This document shows positions 1 to 8,020 of a DNA stretch of 64,000 nt, piece after piece. Source of the stretch: Erythrobacteraceae bacterium CFH 75059 (lineage in GTDB: Bacteria > Pseudomonadota > Alphaproteobacteria > Sphingomonadales > Sphingomonadaceae). The notes beneath the pieces were generated by a model. The model saw only the letters and a list, made by a program, of their open reading frames with translations. It was not told the DNA's origin and made no database searches. The number at the start of each line of letters is the position of its first letter. Position 1 is the stretch's first letter. A program made the translations under genes and the position numbers. The DNA is taken from the NCBI GenBank assembly GCA_004331795.1, contig SJSR01000002.1:248001-312000 (forward strand). Reading direction: 5' to 3'.

Positions 1-343
1 CGATCGCGAGCTTTCCGCCCAGACGTTCCTGCAGATAGGGCGCGGCGGAAATGTGATCGGCGTGGGCGTGGGTCTCGATGAGCCAGGTTACCTTCAGGTC
101 ATTGGCCGTGACGTACTCGATGATTCGGTCAGCCGAGCGGTGAGACGTCCGCCCCGCAGCCGCCTCGTAATCGAGCACGGAGTCGATGATGGCCGCCTCC
201 CGGGTGGACGGATCATGGACGACGTAGGACACCGTGTTCGTCGCTTCGTCGAAGAAGCCGGCAATCGACGGCCGCAGCCGCTGATCAACCTGCGCGCGGC
301 GGATCTGCTCGGCCGCGAGGGAAAGGGAACGATCGGAACTCAT
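1..343 (-). CDS. MBL-fold hydrolase, persulfide-dioxygenase/Blh-like (partial, C-terminus outside window)
   Basis: The first 114 residues of a metallo-beta-lactamase-fold protein run off the left edge. The N-terminal half holds a strand-rich segment with FFDEATNTVSYVVHDP, then LDYEAAAGRTSHRSADRI, and the metal-binding motif THAHADH at residues 91-97, followed by ISAAPYLQERLGG. This combination is typical of the ETHE1/Blh branch of MBL proteins, which oxidise glutathione persulfide using mononuclear iron. The start is the ATG at 343. It diverges from the peroxiredoxin/ArsR pair, and the 71-bp gap carries an AT-rich palindrome. Family placement is by motif; the substrate is inferred and the second half of the active site is not visible. 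Confidence 0.85.
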   Translation of the reverse strand, partial: MSSDRSLSLAAEQIRRAQVDQRLRPSIAGFFDEATNTVSYVVHDPSTREAAIIDSVLDYEAAAGRTSHRSADRIIEYVTANDLKVTWLIETHAHADHISAAPYLQERLGGKLAI

Positions 344-363
344 GGAAACGATACTCCGCTTAC

Positions 364-376
364 ATAAATCGTTTAT
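364..376. promoter_or_regulatory. Palindrome in divergent promoter, candidate ArsR-family operator
   Basis: ATAAA-TCG-TTTAT is a perfect 5-bp inverted repeat with a 3-nt centre, placed between the starts of the MBL gene (343) and the peroxiredoxin gene (415). It is strikingly AT-rich for this GC-rich DNA. Short AT-rich palindromes in the promoter they control are usual for ArsR/BigR-type repressors, and an ArsR gene is the second gene on the right. Binding is inferred. Confidence 0.5.
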
Positions 377-414
377 ATGTCTTGTTTTCCAACTGTCAAG
401 TGGTATGAAGCGGC

Positions 415-1086
415 ATGGATCCTGCGCTTTCCATTCCTTCCGACTCGCGTGCGGCGCCGTGTGGCGGGCTGCGGATCGGTGACCATGCTCCCGACTTCAC
501 GGCGCGAAGCACCGCGGGCGACGTCCGCCTGTCGGATTTCCGGGGTCGGTGGCTGATCCTGTTTTCCCATCCGGCGGATTTCACGCCCGTGTGCACGACC
601 GAATTCGTCGCTCTGGCTCGGGAGGCCGATGCCTTCGCGCGGCGGGACTGCGCGCTGATGGCCCTGTCGGTCGACAGCCTGTTTTCGCACTTCGCCTGGC
701 TGCGGCTGATCCGCGACCGGTTCGATCTCGAGGTGCGGTTCCCCATCGTCGAAGATCCCACGCTGGTGATCGGCCGCGCCTACGGGATGGTCGCGCCGCA
801 GGACAGCGACAGCTCCACCGTCAGGACGACGTTCTTCATCGACCCGGACGGCATCATCCGGGCGATGACGTGCTACCCGACCAATGTCGGCCGTTCGGTC
901 CCGGAGATGCTGCGCCTGCTCGATGCGCTGCAGGCGGTCGATGGGGCGCCGGTGCTTGCTCCGGCGAACTGGGCGCCGGGTGAGGCTCTGCTGCGTCAGC
1001 CGAGCGCGACGCTGGAGGATGTGTTCGCAGCCCCGGACCAGACCAGCTGGTTCATGCGCGAGGCGACGGGGCGCACGCGGCCGTGA
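415..1086 (+). CDS. 1-Cys peroxiredoxin (Prx6-like)
   Basis: A 223-residue peroxiredoxin that reduces hydrogen peroxide or organic peroxides in the cytoplasm. The thioredoxin-fold core begins with LRIGDHAPDFTARS. The peroxidatic cysteine is Cys60 in PADFTPVCTTE, and the long C-terminal arm (from about residue 160) fits the Prx6/1-Cys class. FSHFAWLRLIRDRF and the FFIDPDGIIRAM strand are also typical. Cys16 and Cys150 or so are not at the usual resolving position, so an external thiol probably recycles it. The ATG at 415 has no strong Shine-Dalgarno sequence. The stop overlaps the ArsR start by 4 nt (GTGA), so the two are probably co-translated. Confidence 0.92.
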   Translation: MDPALSIPSDSRAAPCGGLRIGDHAPDFTARSTAGDVRLSDFRGRWLILFSHPADFTPVCTTEFVALAREADAFARRDCALMALSVDSLFSHFAWLRLIRDRFDLEVRFPIVEDPTLVIGRAYGMVAPQDSDSSTVRTTFFIDPDGIIRAMTCYPTNVGRSVPEMLRLLDALQAVDGAPVLAPANWAPGEALLRQPSATLEDVFAAPDQTSWFMREATGRTRP

Positions 1087-1421
1087 CGGATGATGCGCTG
1101 GTGGAAGGGCTCAAGGCCGTCGCGCACCCGCTTCGCCTGCGGATCCTCAGGGCGCTGACGGGGGCTGAACGCAATGTCGGGGAGATCGACGCCGTCGCGC
1201 AGATCGGGCAGCCGATGCTGTCACAGCAGCTCGCCGTGCTCCGTGGTGCCGGGCTGGTGCAGACGCGCAGGGAAGCCAAGCTGGTGTTCTACCGGATCGA
1301 CGAAGCGCGCCTGTCCGCACTGTCGCAGATGCTCGACCAGCTGCATGGCGGCTCCGCCGCGCCATCCCCAGAAGTGCGCAGAAACGCGACCGGGGCAGCC
1401 CGGTTCGCACGAATGGCATAG
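1083..1421 (+). CDS. ArsR-family (BigR/SqrR-like) winged-helix regulator without cysteines
   Basis: A 112-residue DNA-binding repressor. HPLRLRILRAL, NVGEID and the recognition helix region QPMLSQQLAVLRGAGLVQTRREAKLVFYRID (about residues 43-74) are the canonical ArsR winged helix-turn-helix. It begins with GTG overlapping the peroxiredoxin stop. The sequence and the MBL gene context resemble BigR/SqrR/YgaV regulators, which sense persulfide through two conserved cysteines. This copy contains no cysteine at all, so that switch cannot operate here. The likely target is the palindrome at 364-376. Family assignment is firm; ligand and targets are unknown. Confidence 0.9.
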   Translation: MTDDALVEGLKAVAHPLRLRILRALTGAERNVGEIDAVAQIGQPMLSQQLAVLRGAGLVQTRREAKLVFYRIDEARLSALSQMLDQLHGGSAAPSPEVRRNATGAARFARMA

Positions 1422-1554
1422 CGCTGTTCGGGCTCGACAGGCCCCCGACGTCGTTCACCGCCGCGGAAACGCACCGGCAGCGTTCCGCAATCCTTCTTAC
1501 TTGGTGGTTGCAAGCCGAAGATCGAGGCAGGGAGCCTGCGAGATTTCGGAGCGA

Positions 1555-1634
<80 letters not shown>

Positions 1635-1664
1635 ACACCTTCGGGCGGTGCCGCTGCGATCCGG

Positions 1665-1737
1665 TGGGCCCGGCAGGATTCGAACCCGCGACCTAGCCGT
1701 TATGAGCGGCCAGCTCTAACCGCTGAGCTACAGGCCC
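1665..1737 (-). tRNA. tRNA with CAT anticodon, probably tRNA-Ile2
   Basis: A 73-nt body on the minus strand: acceptor GGGCCTG pairing with CGGGCCC (one G-U pair), GTAGCTCAGCGGTTAGAGC D-arm, anticodon loop CTCATAA, GGTTCGAATCC T-arm, discriminator A. The base triplet after the discriminator reads CCG, so CCA must be added after transcription. The GGGCC acceptor with a CTCATAA loop resembles the ileX/lysidine-modified Ile2 tRNA more than elongator Met. It is not an initiator: its 1-72 pair is G-C, whereas initiators have a mismatch there. The Ile2 versus Met choice is a judgement. Confidence 0.85.
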
Positions 1738-1830
1738 GGTGGAGCCCCGGATCGGCGCTGCGCGTAGCGGGCGGGAGGCGCCATGGCAAGCATGCGCGGC
1801 GCACGACGGCCGCGACACGCCGCCTCCCGT

Positions 1831-3612
1831 TCAGAGGCGTGCCCGCTGAGCAGCCGCGGGCAAGGTCAGCGTCAGCACAGTTCCGTCCCGGCAAAGATCG
1901 CCGCCCACGGACCGGGCTTCCAACCTCGCGAGCCGCAGGGTGAAGCCGGCCCCGAAGAGGCCGTGGTCGATCATGGCCGCATCGAGCTGGAATGCGAGGT
2001 CGAAGGGATCGGGAGCACGGTGAAGCACTTCGGGCAGGCTGCAGGTGAGCATCAGCAGGCCGGCGGCGTGTCGCAGTTCGACATCCACGACCGTGTGCGG
2101 CGGGAGTGCTGCTGTCGCCACCGACAGGATGCGCCACACGAGCATCTCGGCCTCGTCCGGCGGCATCGCGACGGCCGCACCGGCCTGAAGGGTGAGGTCG
2201 ATGCCGCTGCCTTGCGCCTGCAGGGCCGGACGCAGGCGGCGCACGGTGTCCTGAACGATGGTGTCGAGCATCGCCTCGCCGCCGCCGCGCTCTGTCGCGC
2301 CGGCCTCGAGCCGGGCCAGCCGCTCCAGATCGTCGAATCCGGCAAGGATCCGGGCGCTGTCGCTGCCGATCGACGCCGCCACCGCGCGGTAGGCGTGCGG
2401 GGCAGGGCCGGCGACCTGCTGCTGCACCATCTCGGCATAACCCTGGATGGCGTTCACCGGTGTGCGCAGTTCGTGCAGCAGCTGGCGCAGCGCATTCGCC
2501 CGTTCCTCGCGCTGGTCCGCGGCGGACGCGCCAAGGCGGCGGGCGCGGCCGAGGTGATGCCGGTAACGCCCGTGCCGTTCGTCGAAAACGGGGAAGGCGT
2601 CGACAAACCACGCCCCGCCGACGCTGCGTTCGCCGGGCAGGGTCAGTGCGCCGCTGACCGGCTGGTGCTGCCGGAACAGGGAGTGGACATCGCGCGGCGC
2701 GCCGGAGGCAGCGTCGGGGGCACGCCCGGCATCGAGCAACTGCCCCAAGGGCAGGAACATCAGCATGGCCCGCGCCTCGGGAGAGACCCAGGTGATGGTG
2801 CCGTCCTCGTCGGTCAGAAAGTCGAAGGCGGAGAGCCGCTCAGCCTCTGCGCTATCGTCCGGCGGCGGGGTCAAGGGTGCCGCCCCGGCCGAAGAATCGA
2901 CGGTGCGCTCCTCCCGCGCGGCCCGGCGGGCCTGAAAGGTGGCGATCCGCTGCAGCAGGGTGCGGATCTGGTCGTCCCGGCCTGCGGCGGACGATGGCCC
3001 GGCTTCCCGGTCAGGCGCGTCCGCACCGGGATCCGGCGCAGCGCCGAGAGGCGGCGGTGCCGGAGCGCCGCCCGGCGGAGCGAGGCGCGGCGCGGCGTCT
3101 CCCCGCTCGTCGGTGGCCTCGTGGGCGTCGGCACCGGTCTGCTCCTGGTGACCGTCCACGGTTTCGGTGTCCGGCGAGGGGAGGGCGAGGTCATGCACGC
3201 CAAGCTGGTCGAGCAGGTCGCGCACCGACGCGGGCAGATCGTCCCGCAACCTCAGGAAACCGCGCGCGCGCACCGGCAGCTCGGGAATGAGCCGGAGCCA
3301 GTCCGATGCGGGAAGGTCGACGACACCCAGCGCCGATGCGGCCACATCGGCCTCCTGTTCGGCGAGGAACAGCAGCAGGGCCAGATTGCGGTAGCGCCAG
3401 CCGCCTTCGCGGATCAGGGCGGCCCGGTCGCGCGCCGGCAGCACCGTGGCCAGTTCCTGCAGCCGCGCAAGGCCCGCCATCTCGAGGTCATCGAGCGGAT
3501 CTTCCACGCGGTCGCCAAGGAGATCCAGCAGTTGCCGGAACTGCGTGCGCGCGGCTCGCTCGCTCTCGGCTTGCTGTCTCAGCACCGTGGCAAGGCGGTC
3601 GTCGATGTGCAC
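1831..3612 (-). CDS. PAS-containing histidine-kinase-like protein with degenerate ATPase domain
   Basis: A 593-residue soluble protein. From the N-terminus there is a helical region (1-140), a Pro/Ala-rich linker (about 145-260), a PAS-like segment (about 262-350, FDFLTDEDGTITWVSPEA) and a dimerisation/phosphoacceptor helix with H-box LLHELRTPVNAIQGYAEM (His380). The C-terminal 150 residues have the length of a HATPase_c domain, but I cannot find a conserved N-box Asn or a DxGxG G1 box; only a weak GAGFTLRLARLEARSVGGDL remnant remains. I chose the GTG at 3612 because GGGAG lies 5 nt upstream of it; longer upstream starts lack this. The gene diverges from the Lrp-type regulator. No membrane segment is visible. 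Confidence 0.8.
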   Translation of the reverse strand: MHIDDRLATVLRQQAESERAARTQFRQLLDLLGDRVEDPLDDLEMAGLARLQELATVLPARDRAALIREGGWRYRNLALLLFLAEQEADVAASALGVVDLPASDWLRLIPELPVRARGFLRLRDDLPASVRDLLDQLGVHDLALPSPDTETVDGHQEQTGADAHEATDERGDAAPRLAPPGGAPAPPPLGAAPDPGADAPDREAGPSSAAGRDDQIRTLLQRIATFQARRAAREERTVDSSAGAAPLTPPPDDSAEAERLSAFDFLTDEDGTITWVSPEARAMLMFLPLGQLLDAGRAPDAASGAPRDVHSLFRQHQPVSGALTLPGERSVGGAWFVDAFPVFDERHGRYRHHLGRARRLGASAADQREERANALRQLLHELRTPVNAIQGYAEMVQQQVAGPAPHAYRAVAASIGSDSARILAGFDDLERLARLEAGATERGGGEAMLDTIVQDTVRRLRPALQAQGSGIDLTLQAGAAVAMPPDEAEMLVWRILSVATAALPPHTVVDVELRHAAGLLMLTCSLPEVLHRAPDPFDLAFQLDAAMIDHGLFGAGFTLRLARLEARSVGGDLCRDGTVLTLTLPAAAQRARL

Positions 3613-3829
3613 GTTGTCTCCCGCTGCATCGGCGGAGCGGCACGGCGGGCGGCCGGTTCTCCGTACCTGTGCCATACCCGTGCGACCGCGGTGACCCCAG
3701 TGCCGCCTCCGCGCTGTTGCAGAACCGGACATGAGGCGGCGAACGGGGTGCGGCGTTCCCTTGCGGGACAGACATCATTCTTTCATAGCGGCGTGCCAGC
3801 CACGCGTGCCACCAGGGTGCAGGGACCAC

Positions 3830-4300
3830 ATGGAACTCGACCAGATCGACCGTCAGCTTCTGGCGCTGCTGCAGGCGAACGGCCGCATCACCAATGTCGA
3901 ACTCGCCGCCCGTGTCGGGCTGACGGCCCCGCCATGCCTCCGCCGGGTGCGGGCGCTCGAGGAGGCGGGATACATCGAGGGCTATCACGCCCGTCTCAGC
4001 GCGCGGCGGCTCGGGGTGGACATCACCGTGCTCGTGCTGGTCAGCCTGCGCAGCCAGGCCGAAGATGTGCTGCGCGCCTTCGAGGAGCATGTCGCCGGCC
4101 TGCCGCAGGTGCGTCAGTGCCACATGGTGAACGGCGAGATCGACTTCATTCTCACGGTCGTGAGCCGCGACCTGACGAGTTTTCAGGCGTTTCTCACCAC
4201 CCATCTGACCAGCGCGCCGGGCGTGGCGAGCGTCAAGACCTCGCCCGTCATCCGTACGGCCAAGGACGAGCCCGGCGTTCCCGTCGAGCTGTTCCCCTGA
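3830..4300 (+). CDS. Lrp/AsnC-family transcriptional regulator
   Basis: A 156-residue regulator. The N-terminal winged helix-turn-helix reads LDQIDRQLLALLQANGRITNVELAARVGLTAPPCLRRVRALEEAGYI (residues 2-48), ending in the linker GYHARLSARRLG. The C-terminal RAM/effector domain (about 65-145) includes HMVNGEIDFILTV and the final SVKTSPVI strand. Such proteins form dimers to octamers and respond to amino acids. The ATG at 3830 is preceded by AGGG at a suitable distance. The ligand cannot be told; there is no adjacent amino-acid gene on this strand. Confidence 0.92.
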   Translation: MELDQIDRQLLALLQANGRITNVELAARVGLTAPPCLRRVRALEEAGYIEGYHARLSARRLGVDITVLVLVSLRSQAEDVLRAFEEHVAGLPQVRQCHMVNGEIDFILTVVSRDLTSFQAFLTTHLTSAPGVASVKTSPVIRTAKDEPGVPVELFP

Positions 4301-4388
4301 ACGGGTGAACGGCCCGGCTTGCCGGCAGCAGGCCGGAACGCCGCGCGGGTCCGTCCGTATCTCCGGGACAACCAACTGGAGAACCGAC

Positions 4389-4904
4389 ATGGGCACCCAT
4401 TCCGCATTGTTCGACACCCGCGAGGAGGCGCAGCGCGCCGTCGCCGACCTGCGCGCCGCCGGCGTTCCGGACGATGCCATCTCGATCGTGGCGCATCACG
4501 GCCGCACCACCACGACCAGCGACGTGCACGGCGAAGTCACGGACGAGGAACACACCAACATCCTGCGCGGCATCCTTGGTGGCGGCGCTCTGGGAGCCGG
4601 GCTTGGCGTTGCCGCCCTGGCCATTCCGGGCGTCGGACCGTTTGTCGCCGCCGGCGCGATCGCGGCGTCGGCGGTTCCGGCGGCTGCGGGAACGGGTGCC
4701 GTGCTCGGCGCTCTGGGCGGAACGCTGAACGAGGTGCTCAAGGGCCATGGTGTCAGCGACGAGGACGCGGCCTATTACGGCGACCGGATGCGCGACGGCG
4801 CGGTGTTCGTGTCCGTGCGGGACGACGGCATGGCCGACGATCGCCGCATCGCGGACATTCTGTACGACGCCGGCGGCCACAACGCGTCGCGCGCCCGCGT
4901 TTGA
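4389..4904 (+). CDS. General stress protein with YflT-like domain and glycine zipper
   Basis: A 171-residue protein. The N-terminus THSALFDTREEAQRAVADLRAAGVPDDAISIV resembles the ferredoxin-like fold of the general-stress (YflT/GSP17M) family. The middle, about residues 60-115, is a Gly/Ala-rich hydrophobic stretch (GGGALGAGLGVAALAIPGVGPF and so on) of glycine-zipper type that could sit in a membrane. The C-terminus (GAVFVSVRDD...ADILYDAGGHN) is a second alpha/beta repeat. The start at 4389 has GGAG 7 nt upstream. The molecular function is not known for the family; stress induction is inferred from related proteins. Confidence 0.75.
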   Translation: MGTHSALFDTREEAQRAVADLRAAGVPDDAISIVAHHGRTTTTSDVHGEVTDEEHTNILRGILGGGALGAGLGVAALAIPGVGPFVAAGAIAASAVPAAAGTGAVLGALGGTLNEVLKGHGVSDEDAAYYGDRMRDGAVFVSVRDDGMADDRRIADILYDAGGHNASRARV

Positions 4905-4966
4905 AGCGGGAGGGCTGATCTGGCGGCCCGGACGTCCTGCCAATCGCGAGACGTTCGGCCCTCCGG

Positions 4967-6340
4967 TCAGCGGGCAGGAGACGACGAGCCGTCCGTCGCG
5001 CGCTGTTCAAGCCAGCGCTCGAGCCACTTGATCGAGTAGTCGCCGGCCAGCACGTCCTTTTCCTGCAGCAGCGCCTGGTGCAGGGGAATGGTCGTGCGGA
5101 CGCCGCCGATCGCCATTTCCTCCAGGGCGCGCCTCAACCGCATGATGCACCGGTCGCGGTCGCGCCCATAGACGATCAGCTTGGCGATCATGCTGTCATA
5201 GTGGGGGGGAATTCGGTAGCCGGCATAAAGACCGCTGTCGACGCGCACATGCATCCCGCCGGCGGCGTGATACTGCGTCACCTGTCCCGGCGACGGGGCG
5301 AAGGTGAACGGATCCTCGGCGTTGATCCGGCATTCGATCGCATGCCCTTCGAAGCGGATGTCTTCCTGCCGGCAGGACAGATCCTCCCCTTCCGCGATCC
5401 TGATCTGCTCGCGGACGAGATCGATGCCGGTGATCATCTCGGTGACCGGATGCTCGACCTGAAGCCGGGTGTTCATCTCGATGAAGAAGAATTCACCGTT
5501 CTCGTAGAGAAACTCGATCGTTCCCGCACCGCGATACTGCATCCGCCGCATCGCTTCGGCGCAGATCTCGCCCATGCGGTGGCGCTCTTCGGCGGAGAGC
5601 GCGGGCGAGGGCGCTTCTTCGAAGACCTTCTGGTGCCGGCGCTGGAGCGAGCAGTCACGCTCCCCGAGATGGATCGCCTTGCCGCGCCCGTCGCCGAACA
5701 CCTGGAATTCGATGTGGCGGGGGTTGGCGAGGTATTTCTCCAGATAGACCGTGTCGTCGCCGAACGCCGCCTTGGCTTCGCTGCGTGCCTGTCCGATGAG
5801 CGTGGTCAGCGCGTCCGGATGTTCGACGACCTTCATGCCGCGCCCGCCGCCGCCGCTCGCCGCCTTGACGAGCACGGGATAGCCGATCGACGCGGCGACC
5901 CGCTGCGCTTCGTCGAGGTCGGAGATGGCGCCGTCGGATCCCGGCACGAGCGGCAGTCCCAGCGCGCCGGCCGTGCGCTTGGCCATGACCTTGTCGCCCA
6001 TGGTGACGATGTGTTCAGGCTTGGGGCCGATCCAGGTGAGGTTGTGGGCCTCGACAATTTCGGCGAACTGCGCGTTCTCTGACAGGAAGCCGTAGCCGGG
6101 GTGAACCGCGTCGCATCCAGCAATCTCGGCCGCCGCGATGATGTTGGCGATGTTGAGGTAGCTGAGCGCCGCCGGAGGAGGGCCGATGCACACGGCGTGA
6201 TCCGCGAGGCGGACATGCATCGCATCGGCGTCAGCGGTGGAGTGGACGGCCACCGTCTCCTTGCCCATCTCGCGCGCCGCGCGGTGGATGCGAAGGGCGA
6301 TCTCGCCCCGGTTGGCGATAAGGATCCGCTTGATGGTCAT
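4967..6340 (-). CDS. accC: Acetyl-CoA carboxylase, biotin carboxylase subunit
   Basis: A 457-residue, full-length enzyme that uses ATP and bicarbonate to carboxylate the biotin on AccB, the first step of fatty-acid synthesis. The N-terminal domain starts KRILIANRGEIALRI. The ATP-grasp region carries GGGGRGMK (residues 163-170), HLGERDCSLQRRHQKVFEEAPS and EMNTRLQVEHPVTE, which hold the ATP, metal and catalytic residues. The ATG at 6340 is 15 nt after accB. It is the last gene of the minus-strand run holin-like, aroQ, accB, accC and ends convergently with the stress protein gene. Confidence 0.98.
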   Translation of the reverse strand: MTIKRILIANRGEIALRIHRAAREMGKETVAVHSTADADAMHVRLADHAVCIGPPPAALSYLNIANIIAAAEIAGCDAVHPGYGFLSENAQFAEIVEAHNLTWIGPKPEHIVTMGDKVMAKRTAGALGLPLVPGSDGAISDLDEAQRVAASIGYPVLVKAASGGGGRGMKVVEHPDALTTLIGQARSEAKAAFGDDTVYLEKYLANPRHIEFQVFGDGRGKAIHLGERDCSLQRRHQKVFEEAPSPALSAEERHRMGEICAEAMRRMQYRGAGTIEFLYENGEFFFIEMNTRLQVEHPVTEMITGIDLVREQIRIAEGEDLSCRQEDIRFEGHAIECRINAEDPFTFAPSPGQVTQYHAAGGMHVRVDSGLYAGYRIPPHYDSMIAKLIVYGRDRDRCIMRLRRALEEMAIGGVRTTIPLHQALLQEKDVLAGDYSIKWLERWLEQRATDGSSSPAR

Positions 6341-6355
6341 GCCGTCGCCCGGGGC

Positions 6356-6865
6356 TCAGTCGATCAGCACGAGCGGCTGGTCGAATTCGACCGGCTGCGC
6401 GTTCTCGACCAAGACGGCCTTCACCGTGCCTGCCCTGTCGGCGACGATCGGGTTCATCACCTTCATCGCCTCGACGATCAGCAGCGTGTCGCCCGCGCTG
6501 ACCCGGTCGCCGGCCTTCACGAACGGCGGCGCTCCCGGCTCGGACGAGAGGTAGGCGGTGCCGACCATCGGCGAACGCACCGCCGCCGCGCTCTCGGCCT
6601 CGCCCGAAGGGTCGCCGGAAGGGGGGGCGCCGGCCGCGCCGGGCGGTGGAGGCGCATGGGCCGATGCAGCGGCCGCAACGGGCGCCAGCATCGGCGCGCC
6701 TGCCGATGCAACCTGCCGGGAGACACGGATGCGCCGCTCGCCGTCGCGCACCTCGATCTCGGTCAGGCCCGTGTCGGCGAGCATTTCGGCCAGTTCGCGG
6801 ACCAGATCGCGGTCGACGCTCATCGGGCCGTTCGGGTCGGGCTTGTCGTCGTGGTGATCGGACAT
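6356..6865 (-). CDS. accB: Acetyl-CoA carboxylase, biotin carboxyl carrier protein
   Basis: A 169-residue carrier. An N-terminal acidic helix ([23 protein letters not shown]) is followed by a Pro/Ala-rich mobile linker (about 50-92) and a C-terminal biotinyl domain with VEAMKVMN, where Lys135 receives biotin. The C-terminal strand [10 protein letters not shown] completes the fold. The ATG at 6865 has no clear Shine-Dalgarno sequence; a second Met at residue 15 is possible. It lies 88 nt downstream of aroQ and 15 nt upstream of accC. Confidence 0.97.
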   Translation of the reverse strand: MSDHHDDKPDPNGPMSVDRDLVRELAEMLADTGLTEIEVRDGERRIRVSRQVASAGAPMLAPVAAAASAHAPPPPGAAGAPPSGDPSGEAESAAAVRSPMVGTAYLSSEPGAPPFVKAGDRVSAGDTLLIVEAMKVMNPIVADRAGTVKAVLVENAQPVEFDQPLVLID

Positions 6866-6953
6866 ACGCGTGTGCTGTGCTCGCCTTCGATTGTGCGGAA
6901 CTGTGCGCGTCTAGTCCCGACCGGGGCCGCATAGCAAGCGGGAGTGTGACAGT

Positions 6954-7454
6954 TCAGCGACAGGAGGAGCGGCCTGCCTCCAGCCCGGCGGCGAAGGCGA
7001 GGGCGTCGGCGTAGCTGTCCACACCTTTGCCCTTGAACACCGCGCAGGCGCCCGGCTCGACATGCGACTGATGGCGGAACGCCTCGCGCTGCGCGGGATC
7101 GGTAAGATGGACCTCGATGACCGGCGTGCGGATGGCCAGCACCGCGTCGCGCAAGGCCACGGAGGTGTGGGTGTAGGCGGCGGCGTTCAGCAGCACGGCG
7201 TGAACATCGTCGCGATGCGCCTCGTGGAGCCAGTCGATCAGCACCCCCTCGTGATTGGTTTGCCGGACCTCGATCGCGACGCCGAGGTTGCCGGCCTGCC
7301 GGTGAAGCGCCGCGGTCAGCTCGGCGAAGGTGGTGTGACCGTAAAGCTCCGGCTCCCGCTCGCCCAGCAGGTTGAGATTGGGTCCGTTGAGCACGAAGAT
7401 GCGCCGCCGGCGACAATCGCCGGGGGCGGAGGAAGGCCGGGCAGCCTCGATCAT
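6954..7454 (-). CDS. aroQ: 3-Dehydroquinate dehydratase, type II
   Basis: A 166-residue enzyme converting 3-dehydroquinate to 3-dehydroshikimate in aromatic biosynthesis. Family signatures are IFVLNGPNLNLLGEREPELYG (lid-loop Arg and Tyr38), QTNHEG (66-70), NAAAYTHTS and VIEVHLTDPAQREAFRHQS with His116. The usual HLSN here reads HLTD, a mild change. The start at 7454 overlaps the upstream gene stop as ATGA, with GGGGGTGG just before it. An in-frame ATG 27 nt further upstream exists, but the overlap and ribosome-binding site favour 7454. The N-terminus is about 15 residues longer than usual. Confidence 0.96.
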   Translation of the reverse strand: MIEAARPSSAPGDCRRRRIFVLNGPNLNLLGEREPELYGHTTFAELTAALHRQAGNLGVAIEVRQTNHEGVLIDWLHEAHRDDVHAVLLNAAAYTHTSVALRDAVLAIRTPVIEVHLTDPAQREAFRHQSHVEPGACAVFKGKGVDSYADALAFAAGLEAGRSSCR

Positions 7455-7861
7455 CCGTCCACCCCCTTGATCTTGCCCCACTGGCGCGCGGCCGTGTAGC
7501 CGAGATAGCCGGTGCCGAACAGGGTGTAGAGCTCCTGCGGCAGGCTGCGCAGGTAAAGCGTCGCCGCGTGCACCGCCCCTTCGGCGGCGGCGGGAGAGAG
7601 CGCGCCGAGCGCGGCGAGCGGCAGCGCGGCCAGAAGGATCACGTACATGGCGTAGAGGAACGCCGGCCGCGCGCGGTTCGTCAGCGGATCCCGCCCGGGC
7701 GCAGGCGAAACGGCGTTGGCGATCCTGCGTGCGAGCGTCGCGAATTCGCGGGTGTCGCCAAGGCGCAGCAGCGCCAGCTTGGCGGCTGCGCGCGCGTCGC
7801 TGCTGTCGACGACACGATCAATGACGGTGGACAGCGGCGGAATGAGCGAGTGCTGTGACAT
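7451..7861 (-). CDS. Holin-family protein (GTA-type 3TM holin homologue)
   Basis: A 136-residue membrane protein. Residues 1-60 are soluble and helical. NRARPAFLYAMYVILLAALPLAALGAL (about 63-89) gives the main membrane segment(s), and YTLFGTGYLGYTAARQWGKIKG ends the protein. The RARP-FLY-MY and GTGYLGYTAARxW patterns match what I remember of the alphaproteobacterial 'holin of 3TMs, gene-transfer release' family. The start at 7861 has GGAG 8 nt upstream. It overlaps aroQ by ATGA and has no phage or GTA gene nearby, so the role is unclear; a housekeeping membrane function is as likely as lysis. Confidence 0.7.
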   Translation of the reverse strand: MSQHSLIPPLSTVIDRVVDSSDARAAAKLALLRLGDTREFATLARRIANAVSPAPGRDPLTNRARPAFLYAMYVILLAALPLAALGALSPAAAEGAVHAATLYLRSLPQELYTLFGTGYLGYTAARQWGKIKGVDG

Positions 7862-8020
7862 GGGCGTGACTCCGGCGTGATCTGCCTTCGCGCTAGCGCG
7901 GAGCGGCAGAGTAGGAAAACGCTTTTGCTGCCCGCTCCCGCCGATGGAAGACGCTGTGCGGCGGACGTGGCGGCAGCGAAGGCTTGACGGAGTGAGGCCA
8001 AGGCCGCGAAGGGCAGGTTT

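Noticed and set aside
1783-4308. An 841-codon plus-strand frame covering the kinase-like and Lrp genes
   Set aside because: It runs antisense to the protein with PAS and H-box and out of frame with the clear Lrp/AsnC gene.
7862-8020. Cobalamin riboswitch before the TonB-dependent receptor
   Set aside because: Some fragments (GGAAAACGC, GCTGCCCGC) recall riboswitch pieces, but the GCCACTG element and a proper B12 box are missing. A covariance-model search would settle it.
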